Assembly (NCBI GenBank): GCA_041583015.1
Contig: JBFHGR010000002.1
Span: 9,655 to 73,654, forward strand
From: Parvicella sp041583015
GTDB lineage: Bacteria; Bacteroidota; Bacteroidia; Flavobacteriales_D; Parvicellaceae
Reading direction: 5' to 3'
Length of the DNA stretch: 64,000 bases
Shown: one piece after another, positions 33,793 to 43,575 of the stretch
How the letters are laid out: every line of letters starts with the position of its first letter
How positions within the stretch are numbered: the stretch's first letter is position 1
Program-made: the position numbers and the translations under genes
The notes under the pieces: model-generated
Databases searched by the model: none
Told to the model about the DNA's origin: nothing
The model's input: only the letters and a program-made list of their open reading frames with translations

Positions 33793-35007
33793 TTACTTTT
33801 TTTCTTTTTCTTCAATCCACTTGGCCAAATACTTGGTACTTTGCAAAGAATGATGATGCAACACTTCTCCTATAAAGTTGCGTTGTCTATGGTTGTTCAG
33901 ATTTTGAAATAATTCTTCTAATTTTTCTATCCAGAAATTGGCAAATAAAGGTCTAGCAAACTTATCATTAATGGTTTTATACCCAACTTCTTGCATTGCT
34001 TTCCAAGTCGTTTTATCTCGATAAAGATGCTTCAAATCATCTCCTAAATTAGAAAAATCATTACATACCAATCCATTCCAATTATCATCTATAATTCCTT
34101 CAGTTCCTATTGAACTTGTAATACTTGGTGTCCCATAAATCATTGCTTCCAATAGTTTCCCTTTTAAACCGGCACCAAATCTAATTGGAGCAAGTAAAAC
34201 TCTTGCATTCTCAATTACCTCTCTTGCTACTTCTGCCCTGCCCTTCACTAGAAAACCTTCTTTTTCATTATGCAAATCTGTTACTTTCTGAGTTGGATAC
34301 GCCCCATAAATATTCATATTTACCTCAGGAACAATACGTTTGATATGTGACCAATGTTTTTTCAATTGTAAAACAGCATCCCAATTGGGCTCATGATAAA
34401 AATTACCGATAAAAACAAAGTCCTTTCGTTCTTCAAAAGCAACCTCGCTTGGAACTACCTCATCAAAAACAATTGGTAGGTAAATCAACTTCTCCGAAGG
34501 GATTTGAAATTGATTTTGTAATAATTCCATCTCATATTCGGAGATGATTAGGCTCACATCTGCTCTAAGTAGACTGGCAAGTTCTCTTTTTGCTATGTCA
34601 TTGAATAAATTAATTGGTAATTCTTTCTTTACTGCTTCTTGTCTCGCAAATCTCAAAAAATGTAAATCTTCTGTATCTATCACTTGAACAGCAGTAGGTA
34701 CTTGTGCTCTAATTCGCCATCCAAATTGCTCTTCTGTCATGTATCTATCAAAAATGACAAAACTTGGTTGCAATTCATTAACATAAGTATCAAACGAACT
34801 ATCATTCAATTTTATCCTTTGAAAAGACATATTTCTAGTAGATAAATCTTCTGCAAATTCGGAATGTGCTGCAGTACTGACAAAGGTTATTTCATATTCA
34901 TGATCTTGTAACATTGTAATCAATTGCATCATTCTAGTGCCTGCAGCAGATGAGTTTGGTTCTGGCCAAACCTTTCCAATGATTAAAACTGATTTTTCCT
35001 TTGTCAT
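33793..35007 (-). CDS. Glycosyltransferase, GT4-like
   Basis: A 404-residue GT-B protein. The N-terminal SVLIIGKVWPEPNSSAAGTR is a Rossmann strand with a Gly loop. The donor domain contains FVFIGNFYHEPNWDAVLQLK, VKGRAEVAREVIENARVLLA and IRFGAGLKGKLLEAMIYGTP followed by SSIGTEGI, the typical sugar-nucleotide site. It is the fourth glycosyltransferase in the window but is separated from the other three and has no glycan genes beside it. Donor and acceptor are unknown. Confidence 0.86.
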   Translation of the reverse strand: MTKEKSVLIIGKVWPEPNSSAAGTRMMQLITMLQDHEYEITFVSTAAHSEFAEDLSTRNMSFQRIKLNDSSFDTYVNELQPSFVIFDRYMTEEQFGWRIRAQVPTAVQVIDTEDLHFLRFARQEAVKKELPINLFNDIAKRELASLLRADVSLIISEYEMELLQNQFQIPSEKLIYLPIVFDEVVPSEVAFEERKDFVFIGNFYHEPNWDAVLQLKKHWSHIKRIVPEVNMNIYGAYPTQKVTDLHNEKEGFLVKGRAEVAREVIENARVLLAPIRFGAGLKGKLLEAMIYGTPSITSSIGTEGIIDDNWNGLVCNDFSNLGDDLKHLYRDKTTWKAMQEVGYKTINDKFARPLFANFWIEKLEELFQNLNNHRQRNFIGEVLHHHSLQSTKYLAKWIEEKEKK

Positions 35008-35052
35008 GGTGTAAATTTAGGAGCATAGTATTTAATATCAAAAGGAAACGTT

Positions 35053-35060
35053 TACTTTTG
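35053..35060 (+). promoter_or_regulatory. Putative -7 element for the beta-lactamase-fold gene
   Basis: TACTTTTG followed by C, 22 bases before the ATG at 35083, matches TAnnTTTG. A weak TTTA lies 18 bases upstream. Confidence 0.42.
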
Positions 35061-35082
35061 CTAAATACACTAATAATCGGAA

Positions 35083-36429
35083 ATGAAATTTATTAAGAAA
35101 CACTACGGTAAACTTATTTTATTCACGCTACTTATTGCATTGATTTTTGGATTGACTTATGCCTACAACAGACTTCCAATTGTAACTGGATATGCTGCAA
35201 AAGATATGTGTTCTTGTGTGTTTATTGCAGAACGTGATCCTAAAAATGTTGAAGAAAATGAATTTCAATTCAGTTTGATAAAATATGCTGCTACTGAAAT
35301 AGATCATGATAAAAAAACCGTTACCGCTACAGTATTAGGCATGGGTAGTAAGACTGCTTACTATCACCCTCAGAAAGGTTGTGCGGTAATGGAAGAATCA
35401 GATGCTAAAGATTTTCTAACACCTGTAAATTACACGAATGCAATTGCTAATCAAGAATTAGTTAGTAATACTAATATGCCAAATGTTGATTATACCGCAT
35501 TGCAGAAAGCTGTAACGGCTCATTTTGTAGATGATGATCAGGAAAAGCCTTACGGCACGCGTGCAGTTGTTGTTTTAAAAGATGGGCAAATTATTGCTGA
35601 GCAGTATGCCGAAGGATTCGATAAAGACACCAAGCAAATAGGTTGGTCTATGACCAAAAGTATTTTTAGTGCTTTGATAGGTATTGGTATAGAGCAAGGT
35701 TATATAACAAATGTGAATGAAAATTCACTTTTCTTGGAGTGGAAAAAAGATGATAGAAAAGATATAACTATTAAACAATTACTCCAAATGAACACTGGTT
35801 TAGAATGGACGGAAGACTATGGCGATATTTCTGAAGCAACAGTGATGCTTTATGATAGAGATGACATGGTGAGTTTTGCTAAAAACACAGGCGTAGAAGG
35901 AGAGCAAGGAAAACATTGGGAATATTCATCAGGTACCTCTAACCTACTTTCAGGGTTGCTACGTCAGCGTTTTGGGGATTATGACAGTTATTTTAAATTT
36001 CCTTATGAGCAATTATTTGCCAAAATAGGCGCGCCTTCTTTTATCATTGAAACTGATCCGAAAGGAAATTTTGTAGCCTCTTCTTATGCATGGGCTAATG
36101 CTAGAGACTGGGCAAAATTTGGTCAATTGTATGCCAATGGCGGAGTATGGAATGGAGAGAGAATATTACCAGAAGGATGGACAAAATTCACAGCAGAAGT
36201 AGCCGAAGGTTCTGAAGGTGGTTACGGTGCTCAGTTTTGGTTACCAACCAATGAGGATTATCCAAACTCTCCAAAAGACATGTACTTTGCAGACGGTTTT
36301 CAAGGGCAACGCGTTTTTATCATTCCCTCAGAGAATGTTGTAATTGTAAGATTAGGACTATCAAGATTCAAAGAGTCTGAACCAAAGTATGATGAGTTGG
36401 TAAGTGGTGTTTTGAAAGCTTTGAAATAA
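35083..36429 (+). CDS. Serine hydrolase of the beta-lactamase (class C) fold
   Basis: A 448-residue protein with an N-terminal membrane or signal helix (about 10-28). The serine hydrolase domain starts near residue 130. The catalytic SxxK is Ser189-Lys192 in GWSMTKSIFSALIG, and the Tyr motif is Tyr281 in HWEYSSGTSNLLSGLL. The layout with FGQLYANGGVWNGERILPEG fits the 6-aminohexanoate-dimer hydrolase / EstB-like branch rather than a true antibiotic beta-lactamase. Residues 30-125 form an extra N-terminal domain with KDMCSCVFIAERDPKNVEEN and another Cys at about 100. It probably acts on amides or esters in the periplasm. Confidence 0.88.
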   Translation: MKFIKKHYGKLILFTLLIALIFGLTYAYNRLPIVTGYAAKDMCSCVFIAERDPKNVEENEFQFSLIKYAATEIDHDKKTVTATVLGMGSKTAYYHPQKGCAVMEESDAKDFLTPVNYTNAIANQELVSNTNMPNVDYTALQKAVTAHFVDDDQEKPYGTRAVVVLKDGQIIAEQYAEGFDKDTKQIGWSMTKSIFSALIGIGIEQGYITNVNENSLFLEWKKDDRKDITIKQLLQMNTGLEWTEDYGDISEATVMLYDRDDMVSFAKNTGVEGEQGKHWEYSSGTSNLLSGLLRQRFGDYDSYFKFPYEQLFAKIGAPSFIIETDPKGNFVASSYAWANARDWAKFGQLYANGGVWNGERILPEGWTKFTAEVAEGSEGGYGAQFWLPTNEDYPNSPKDMYFADGFQGQRVFIIPSENVVIVRLGLSRFKESEPKYDELVSGVLKALK

Positions 36430-36478
36430 TGTTGAAATCTACTCACTTATGAGTATAGTTTACTTTAAAGTATTTTCA

Positions 36479-36486
36479 TATTTTTG
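36479..36486 (+). promoter_or_regulatory. Putative -7 element for the WG / barrel / caspase operon
   Basis: TATTTTTG, 41 bases before the ATG at 36528. A second match, TAATTTTG, lies at 36517-36524, nearer the start codon. Either could drive the three-gene unit. Confidence 0.35.
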
Positions 36487-36527
36487 AACTATTGAAATAC
36501 ATTCAATCTCGTTCAATAATTTTGCAA

Positions 36528-39500
36528 ATGATTTACAAATCAATATTAATACTGTTTTCAGTATTTTTTGGATATGTTGCTAATTCTCAATCCAAATACA
36601 CCTCTTTTGAAAAGTCAAAAAATGGTTATGATACCATTAGTAAAAATGGAAAATTATTGATGAAAGGAGATATTTTTAAAAATGAAAATTTTGAATATCT
36701 CAACTCAAATGAAGCATACATTAAAAATTATCACAAAAGATATACTTATCTGAATGGGCAGTATGAAAACGTAACTAATCATTTATCTACCGTTTTAGCA
36801 GACGACACTAGTTCTAGAAGTTACAAAGGTTATTATTTGGACATTCATCCAAGTTATCTTTCAGATAGAGTTGTTCCAATAAGTTATCTTTCTAAAGGCG
36901 TTATTACCAACAGGGATTGGAATAAATTTAAAGCATATGTAAGAGATTCAATTGCGTTGAGAATACTAGCAAGTGACCAATCTCCTGAAGATTACCAAAT
37001 ACCATCTTACATTAGAGACAAAAATGGTCTATATGAAGCAGATATTTATGAATGGCCTCTAAACTGGAATGCCAAAATTGATTTTAATAAAACACCTACT
37101 AATTTTCTATATCCTTCATTGGCGCAATTAAACTATTCTCCACATCAGCGATTTAGATCAAAAATAGAAACAGACGCTAGAAAACTTCAATATATTTATA
37201 CGGAAGTCCAAAACAAGACCATTCGTGAGAATATGCTTAAAGATGTATTGGAAATGCATGAATTTTCCGACACAATACGTGCTAGAAACGTACTCTGGGA
37301 CGATTACTACCGAGATTATTCAAGTACGCATTATATACCATTATATGTAGATTCTTTATTGTGGAAATCGCAAAGTAAAAATCCTCATCATGGAGATATT
37401 GCAGACCAATTGATTAGCCAATATGGCAGTTATGAGCGATTTTTGGACTCGCCTGTAGTGGGAATTACCAGTATGCAAGTCAAAGCTTATTTACATTGGC
37501 TACAAACCGAACATCAAAAACAGTTAAATAAAAACAAAAAGTGGTACTATGTAGAATATGCATTGCCAACTCCACTGGAACTTGAAGGAATAGACCCCAT
37601 TAACAACAAAATTACCATCCCTGCTTTCGACTTATCTCCTTGGACCATAACTAATGCAGACTACAAAGAGTTTTTAGACTATACCATTGATTCATTAATA
37701 ATTACAATTGCCGGCCAACAACTTGGTCCAGATGGTTTACTTATTCCTACATTGGATGACTACTTGAACGAAACAGATATTTATCAGTGGGTAATCAACT
37801 GGAAGAATCTCAAAAACGTACATAATGACATTCGCTATTATGACTTGATAAAAAATGAAGGATTATTTTATCCTGAATATTTAGCTGATTCAACTAAACT
37901 GTTTGATTTTGATTACAGATACATCAAATACATTCATTACCAATATAATTTTCAATCTGCTGCACCATTAGGGCAACTGGAAGAACAAGATCATTTTGGG
38001 TATACAGAATGTGATAAACACATTTTGGAAACAAAAAATATTACTCAAAATTATTGGGAAGATTATAAAAATGGCAAAAACATGATACTAAGTAGTCCCA
38101 ATAATACATGTCAAAATGCTGATGTAAGAAGTCATGAGGATCGTTCACAATTTATTGAAGAATTCAGAACAAATATTTACCCAGGTGTAATTTGTTATTC
38201 GGATCGCATCTGTGAAAGCTACTATGAAACACATCCTGAATTAGGAGATACTTGTTGTAAAATGGATGATTACGAAAATCAAAGATTACCAGAATATGAT
38301 TTTACTAGTTTTCCAAATAATGCCATCACCAATATAACCTATAGACAAGCACTTGCATTTTATAATTGGAAGCAAAAACATAAGGGTTACGTTACGAAAC
38401 ATGACAACGCAATCATAGCTAATTACATTCCTGCTGAAAAAGAATGGATTGAAATTCAAAACGGAAAGAAAATAACTCACTCTGAAGAATCTTTTCAATA
38501 CACTACTCCACTAGCCAAGTATGTAGTAAGGTTTTATCCAAGAAATAGCAAAAGTACTGTTCCAGGACTCCCAAAGATTTCTCAATATGCTAGACATCCT
38601 GGTGCTCAATTTAGCGCTAGCAAAACTGAAAGAAAAAAATTCTTGAAACTGATAAATGCTGATTTATCAGAGTATAATGAAGCAAATGATATTCAAATTA
38701 TCAGAAATAAGACTTCTAAACTATGGGGGCTTTACACCAATGACAACGAAGTTAGAGAATTGGTTCCACAATCATTTCATAGCATTGAGTTTTTAAAAGA
38801 TACTTTACAACATTTTGCTGAATGCTATAATTCCAAAGGTCAAAAAACGTGTTTTATTCCAAATAAAGTATACGAAAACATGGAAACTAATTTGTTTTTT
38901 GATGAAATAAACTATCGCAAAACCAATAATGGAAATTTTCAAGTTTTAGCTCAGAAAAGCAGCAATTGGGGTGTTTTAAATCCGCATAATGGTCAATTGA
39001 TTTACGCATGTGATGCTGCTGATATAAAAGATATTCCTGTATTTTCTATAGATGGATTAAACTACTTGCAAAGCTATATTAACAAAAGGAAATCACAAGG
39101 TGATATTTCATTTATGCCCGATGGCAATGGGGATGGCGTTTTTTATGCAAAAAACAAACACAATAAATGGGGATTGTATCAAATGGACCAAGCAATTATT
39201 CCTGCTCAATATGACAAAATTGAAATCATAGGTTTTAATCCGAATTTTACATTAGTATGGAACAATAATAAAGTAGGTGTTTGGAGCGGAATATTCTCTG
39301 CAGGAAAAGAAAGTGTTCCCTGTCTATATGATGGTGCTAAAAGGATAAGACTTTCTGGATATTATTATCTCGCTGCACAAAAAAATGGTAAATGGGGTTA
39401 TGTAGATTGGTACAACGGTGATATTTTACTTGATTTTAAATATGACACTTTTGAGAGTTTACCTTATTGTAAGGATTATAAAAGTTCATTTTATAAATAA
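36528..39500 (+). CDS. Exported protein with SUMF1/GldK-like segments and C-terminal WG repeats
   Basis: A 990-residue protein from MIYKSILILFSVFFGYVANS, a good signal peptide; a TTG 12 codons earlier is less likely. Three segments resemble the formylglycine-generating-enzyme-like fold of the gliding proteins GldJ/GldK: ITNRDWNKFKAYVRDSIALR (about 126-145), WTITNADYKEFLDYTIDSL (about 372-390) and ITNITYRQALAFYNWKQKH (about 600-618), with YALPTPLELEGI between. The last 270 residues hold about five WG-type repeats (LWGLY, NWGVL, KWGLY, KVGVW, KWGYV). I see no catalytic Cys typical of SUMF1. It begins a compact operon with a barrel protein (3-base gap) and a caspase-fold protein, so a joint surface role is likely. 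Confidence 0.62.
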   Translation: MIYKSILILFSVFFGYVANSQSKYTSFEKSKNGYDTISKNGKLLMKGDIFKNENFEYLNSNEAYIKNYHKRYTYLNGQYENVTNHLSTVLADDTSSRSYKGYYLDIHPSYLSDRVVPISYLSKGVITNRDWNKFKAYVRDSIALRILASDQSPEDYQIPSYIRDKNGLYEADIYEWPLNWNAKIDFNKTPTNFLYPSLAQLNYSPHQRFRSKIETDARKLQYIYTEVQNKTIRENMLKDVLEMHEFSDTIRARNVLWDDYYRDYSSTHYIPLYVDSLLWKSQSKNPHHGDIADQLISQYGSYERFLDSPVVGITSMQVKAYLHWLQTEHQKQLNKNKKWYYVEYALPTPLELEGIDPINNKITIPAFDLSPWTITNADYKEFLDYTIDSLIITIAGQQLGPDGLLIPTLDDYLNETDIYQWVINWKNLKNVHNDIRYYDLIKNEGLFYPEYLADSTKLFDFDYRYIKYIHYQYNFQSAAPLGQLEEQDHFGYTECDKHILETKNITQNYWEDYKNGKNMILSSPNNTCQNADVRSHEDRSQFIEEFRTNIYPGVICYSDRICESYYETHPELGDTCCKMDDYENQRLPEYDFTSFPNNAITNITYRQALAFYNWKQKHKGYVTKHDNAIIANYIPAEKEWIEIQNGKKITHSEESFQYTTPLAKYVVRFYPRNSKSTVPGLPKISQYARHPGAQFSASKTERKKFLKLINADLSEYNEANDIQIIRNKTSKLWGLYTNDNEVRELVPQSFHSIEFLKDTLQHFAECYNSKGQKTCFIPNKVYENMETNLFFDEINYRKTNNGNFQVLAQKSSNWGVLNPHNGQLIYACDAADIKDIPVFSIDGLNYLQSYINKRKSQGDISFMPDGNGDGVFYAKNKHNKWGLYQMDQAIIPAQYDKIEIIGFNPNFTLVWNNNKVGVWSGIFSAGKESVPCLYDGAKRIRLSGYYYLAAQKNGKWGYVDWYNGDILLDFKYDTFESLPYCKDYKSSFYK

Positions 39501-39503
39501 ATT

Positions 39504-40214
39504 ATGAAAATACTAATTCTATTACTCATCTTTACCACAGCGACTAACTATGCTCAGTATTTTCAAACTGGTGCTAGTTGGAATATGGTGGTAAAAGACA
39601 ATTTCACAATAAACCAACCTTCTTTCACCAACTCAGAAGGACTAAACTCTAGAATAGAAGGTGTTGAACATATCTCAGAGTTAAAAGGTTGGGATATAAA
39701 AATTCTTGGTTTGTTTAACTATAAGCGATTTTTCTACAAGTTTGATTTTAATATTTTTCAAGGATTTGAAGAGTACGAAGTAACCCATATCACAGAAAAA
39801 ATTAGAGAAAGTTGGCCGCAAGATGTTAAATACATAGATACAGTGACTTTAGAACTTAATAATGAATATGTTTCTGTAGGCAATGAATTGATGTTTAAAC
39901 TATCAAAACAACCCAACTCATTGTACCTTTCTTTTCAGCACATAATCAAATTTAATAATTACCATGCGGGAAGTGTTGCAGAAGATACTGAAATAGAAAA
40001 ATGGCTTACCAATGTAAAACGGGACGTTAGATTCAATTTTGGAGCAGGTTATATTAGAACTAATGTCATGATCTTCGCAAAATATACACCATCTTTTAGA
40101 CTTCAAAAACTTAGCAGAGGACTTACATTCTCTTACGTAGAAATAGGTTTTGCATTTATGGGGAGACCTCAACCATTTTTCAAGAAAAAATCTATTTATA
40201 AACCTAAACTGTAA
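39504..40214 (+). CDS. Predicted outer-membrane beta-barrel protein
   Basis: A 236-residue protein with a signal peptide (about 1-17, ending NYAQ). The mature part alternates amphipathic strands such as GWDIKILGLFNYKRFFYKFD, EYVSVGNELMFKLSKQPNSL and LTFSYVEIGFAFMGRP. It ends in a basic tail (FFKKKSIYKPKL) rather than a terminal Phe. It is probably a barrel of about 8-10 strands or a periplasmic beta protein. It lies three bases after the WG-repeat gene and one base before the caspase-fold gene. Confidence 0.6.
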   Translation: MKILILLLIFTTATNYAQYFQTGASWNMVVKDNFTINQPSFTNSEGLNSRIEGVEHISELKGWDIKILGLFNYKRFFYKFDFNIFQGFEEYEVTHITEKIRESWPQDVKYIDTVTLELNNEYVSVGNELMFKLSKQPNSLYLSFQHIIKFNNYHAGSVAEDTEIEKWLTNVKRDVRFNFGAGYIRTNVMIFAKYTPSFRLQKLSRGLTFSYVEIGFAFMGRPQPFFKKKSIYKPKL

Positions 40215-40215
40215 T

Positions 40216-43125
40216 ATGAGAACCTTAATAATCATTTTATTTTTATGGGTCGGGCAGATTTTACATTGCCAGCATGTGGAATTCACTATTCAAAAAGCAC
40301 ACAAATCAAGCGTGTCCTCCATAGACTTTATTGAAGGTGATAAACTCCTTACTACAGACACAGATAGTACTACTGTGTTATGGGATATAAATACCGAGAA
40401 AGTATTTCACGTAGGAAAAAAAGGTGAATCTTCTTACAACACTTTAAATAACGAAAATTCAAAGTTTGGTATTGTAAAAATTGAGGATAACTCAATTCAA
40501 CTTAGAAATAGCCAATTTCACGCAGAGATAATAAATGATTTCAGGCTTTTCATGAACACTTCACAAGGAAAAATAGTGTTTTGGACCAAAGAACAAAATG
40601 GAAATAAAATTTTAGTAATAGAATACTCAGAAAAACATAACCTATTTGTTCTTGGTTTGGATAATGGAGAAATCATCTTTTTGAATGCAAAAAATGGTAG
40701 ATTAATAAAACGGATGACCATTCATAGTGATATGATTACCACTATGAGAATTGACAAGAATCAAGACCTGATTGCCACTGCTTCGAATGATAGATCCTTT
40801 TGCCTAATCAACTTAGCGACCAAAAAATTGGAAAAAAGATTGTTTGGAACAAGTTACCATTTTAAACATTTGCAATTTTCTGAAGATGGCAACAAACTTT
40901 TGTTTTCGGATGAAACAGGAAAATTGAGCATACTCAACTTTAGTAATAATGTCCCAGAATTAACTAGTTATACCAAGAACACTTCCAATTTGATGTACTT
41001 TGCTCCAACTCAAAATGGAATTACTGGTTGTACTGACAATAATAAAGTAATAACCTATGATTTAGAAAATGAAAAGTTGAACAAATCCAAATGGATAAAA
41101 AAGCAGTATCCCTACACCACAATGTACAGGGTCAAAAAAAGTGCTGACTTTACATTAAACACTAAATACTCACGAGTTACCAAAGGAGTTTTTTCATCAA
41201 GTAGAAAATACTTCGCTGTGCTACACCATCTGCACTACCCAAAAGAAGATGATTATTTTTGGAGAATATCGTTAATTAATGCTGAAACACATCATGTAAC
41301 CAATATCAAGGCAGGTTATTCCGCTTTTGATTTTTACAAAGACCATTTAATATATTTAAACTATGATTATAAGTTTGCGGAAGCGGAAAATAAAAATTTA
41401 GACAAATTAACACTGCCATCTGGAATAATGGAGAAATTTGCGGTTTTGAACGATAGTATAATACTCTACTTAAAAGATTATGAGTTCTTCAGTTATAATC
41501 CAGAAAGTCAAAAAACATCCAAGGTAACTTGTGAAAGTATACCAAAAGGAAAAATCTCTTTTAAACACAACTTGTTTTTCGCACAAGAAGATGACGCATT
41601 AAAAATCTATACATTTCAAAATGATTCATTGCGTTTAATAAATACAATCAATGAAGACGCTATTCAATTTGATATACACAAGAACCAAAATACCATTGCA
41701 ATAATTACGGAAAATGGTTTGATTAAATTTTATAGATTGGATAAAATTGATCAGCCAGTTTCATTTGCTACTTCATTTTACGATGACTTTGCCTTCTTTG
41801 ATAAAGACCAGCATTATTTTATTCCCAAAAGTAAACTAGAATTTATCGGAATCAACTACAACAATAATTATGTTTTCCCTTATCAGTTTGACAAATATTT
41901 TAATAGGCCAGACATTGTGCTTGGAAAGACTGGCCTAATCTCCGAATCATTTGAACAATTACTAGCCAAAAGTATTTCGAAGAGAACATTGACCACAGAA
42001 AATTTGACTCTTCCAAATTTTGAAGATATTCCTGTAGTTTCTATTCTTGAAAAAATTGAAAATCAAGATTCGATTTCACTTAAACTACGCATAAAAAGTA
42101 CAAATAAGGAAGGTAAAATAATTTGCAAGATTAATGATGTTGCTTCATTTCAACAGGAAGTTACTGTTGAAGATTCAGAGATAAGTATTCAGGTTCCAAA
42201 AGTAAGTGGTGTCAACAAATACGAGGTAAGTTTTGCTACGAATGATAATATAGAAAGTGTAAAACAATTTTTTGAATTTGAATCCCAATTAAATAATTCC
42301 AAACCTAATCTTTATGTTGTTTCAATTGGTGTTTCCCAATATGAGCAAAAAGAGTTTAATTTAGTTTATGCCAATAAAGATGCTAATGATTTTGATCAAT
42401 GTATTAAAGAGCAATCTAAAAACAAATATGAAAACATCTATTCGTTAGTAATTACTGATAAAGATGCTACAAGAAGTAATATTCAAACTGGTATAAAAGA
42501 TTTCCTGGCAAAGAGTAGTATAAACGATGTTGTAATACTCTTTATGGCAGGGCATGGCTTGTTAGACAAGGATCTGAACTACTATTTTGGCAATAGTGAC
42601 ATTGATTTCTTATCTCCGGAAACCAATGGAATTTCATTTGATGAAATTGAACAGATGCTAACAAGTATTAATTCCAATAAAAAACTTCTTATTATGGATA
42701 CATGTCATAGTGGTGAAGTAGATAAGGAAGAAACCACTGAGGATGATGAGTTACTTTCACAAGATAATTCCGATATAGTTTTTAGGAAAGGAACGAAGCA
42801 ATACAAGACTACATCAAAGCAAACTACATTGGAATTATCCAAATCCATTTTCTTTGACATGAACAATACTTCTGGCGCCAACGTCATAGCAAGTGCTTCA
42901 GGTAATGAATTCGCCATGGAAACCAATGAATTTGAGAATGGAATATTCACCTACGCATTAATGCAAAGTCTCACCGATAAAAAAGCCGATACCAACAAAG
43001 ATGGTCAACTATGGCTAGACGAAATTAGAAATTACACCTATAATCAAGTTGTCATTATTTCTGATGGCAAACAACATCCAACTGTAAGGTCTGAGAATTT
43101 ATTGACTAATTTTAGAATAAAATAA
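40216..43125 (+). CDS. Exported WD40-like / caspase-fold (peptidase C14-like) protein
   Basis: A 969-residue protein from MRTLIIILFLWVGQILHC, a signal peptide one base after the barrel gene; the upstream in-frame ATG at 40150 is inside that gene. Residues about 20-520 show WD40-like propeller repeats (SSVSSIDFIEGDKLLTTDTD with VLWDINTEK, DLIATASNDRSFCLINLATK). Residues about 695-965 are a caspase-fold domain: the p20 start PNLYVVSIGVSQYEQKEFNL, catalytic His780 in ILFMAGHGLLDKDLNYYFGN and catalytic Cys830 in LLIMDTCHSGEV. Residues 600-695 form a beta domain between them. The dyad is intact, so it may be an active protease. It is exported, unlike cytoplasmic bacterial caspase-like effectors. 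Confidence 0.82.
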   Translation: MRTLIIILFLWVGQILHCQHVEFTIQKAHKSSVSSIDFIEGDKLLTTDTDSTTVLWDINTEKVFHVGKKGESSYNTLNNENSKFGIVKIEDNSIQLRNSQFHAEIINDFRLFMNTSQGKIVFWTKEQNGNKILVIEYSEKHNLFVLGLDNGEIIFLNAKNGRLIKRMTIHSDMITTMRIDKNQDLIATASNDRSFCLINLATKKLEKRLFGTSYHFKHLQFSEDGNKLLFSDETGKLSILNFSNNVPELTSYTKNTSNLMYFAPTQNGITGCTDNNKVITYDLENEKLNKSKWIKKQYPYTTMYRVKKSADFTLNTKYSRVTKGVFSSSRKYFAVLHHLHYPKEDDYFWRISLINAETHHVTNIKAGYSAFDFYKDHLIYLNYDYKFAEAENKNLDKLTLPSGIMEKFAVLNDSIILYLKDYEFFSYNPESQKTSKVTCESIPKGKISFKHNLFFAQEDDALKIYTFQNDSLRLINTINEDAIQFDIHKNQNTIAIITENGLIKFYRLDKIDQPVSFATSFYDDFAFFDKDQHYFIPKSKLEFIGINYNNNYVFPYQFDKYFNRPDIVLGKTGLISESFEQLLAKSISKRTLTTENLTLPNFEDIPVVSILEKIENQDSISLKLRIKSTNKEGKIICKINDVASFQQEVTVEDSEISIQVPKVSGVNKYEVSFATNDNIESVKQFFEFESQLNNSKPNLYVVSIGVSQYEQKEFNLVYANKDANDFDQCIKEQSKNKYENIYSLVITDKDATRSNIQTGIKDFLAKSSINDVVILFMAGHGLLDKDLNYYFGNSDIDFLSPETNGISFDEIEQMLTSINSNKKLLIMDTCHSGEVDKEETTEDDELLSQDNSDIVFRKGTKQYKTTSKQTTLELSKSIFFDMNNTSGANVIASASGNEFAMETNEFENGIFTYALMQSLTDKKADTNKDGQLWLDEIRNYTYNQVVIISDGKQHPTVRSENLLTNFRIK

Positions 43126-43149
43126 AACTCATTTTTAATCGAATTCCTA

Positions 43150-43575
43150 ATGGACATCCTAGCACTCTACAACCAACATAACAACTTCGGTAGGTTATTA
43201 AACATGACTTACGAGGTTATTGAACCAGGAAAAGTCTCCTACCATCTTAAAGTTACTTCAGATTTATTGGCTACACCAATAGCGGCTCACGGTGGAGCAA
43301 TTGCTGGATTTATGGATGCTATTGTTGGTGTTGCGGCTTTAAGCGCTGTAGCGCCTTTAAACAAAGTGGTAAGCACCATTGAGTTTAAAATCAATTACGT
43401 GCAACCAGCATTGCTTAATGATGATCTTAAAGGAATAGGTGAAGTCTTAAAGCTAGGAAATAGAATATTGACAGTGAGAGGTGATATTTACAACCAGAAA
43501 AATGAATTGGTTGCAACAAGTTTGGCTACCTTGAATGCTTACCCTATTGAGAAGAGTGGGATGTTGAATCAGTAG
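43150..43575 (+). CDS. PaaI-family hotdog-fold thioesterase
   Basis: A 141-residue hotdog protein. TPIAAHGGAIAGFMDAIVGV carries His47, Gly48, Gly49 and Asp56, the catalytic pattern of the PaaI / 4HBT group, followed by VVSTIEFKINYVQPALLNDD and GEVLKLGNRILTVRGDIYNQ, the remaining strands. It hydrolyses an acyl-CoA; the substrate is not readable. Its 3' end overlaps the convergent TPR lipoprotein gene by 32 bases. It is only 24 bases after the caspase-fold gene and might be a read-through member of that operon. Confidence 0.86.
   Translation: MDILALYNQHNNFGRLLNMTYEVIEPGKVSYHLKVTSDLLATPIAAHGGAIAGFMDAIVGVAALSAVAPLNKVVSTIEFKINYVQPALLNDDLKGIGEVLKLGNRILTVRGDIYNQKNELVATSLATLNAYPIEKSGMLNQ

Noticed and set aside
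35083..36429. Antibiotic-resistance beta-lactamase
   Set aside because: The SxxK and Tyr motifs fit the broad serine-hydrolase fold, but the overall sequence resembles aminohexanoate-dimer hydrolase or esterase members; resistance cannot be claimed.
36440..36455. TACTCA-CTTA-TGAGTA hairpin after the beta-lactamase-fold gene
   Set aside because: The stem is short and not followed by a T tract, so I do not call it a terminator.
39918..40286. 122-codon minus-strand frame across the barrel / caspase junction
   Set aside because: It overlaps two coupled genes on the other strand and has no family features.
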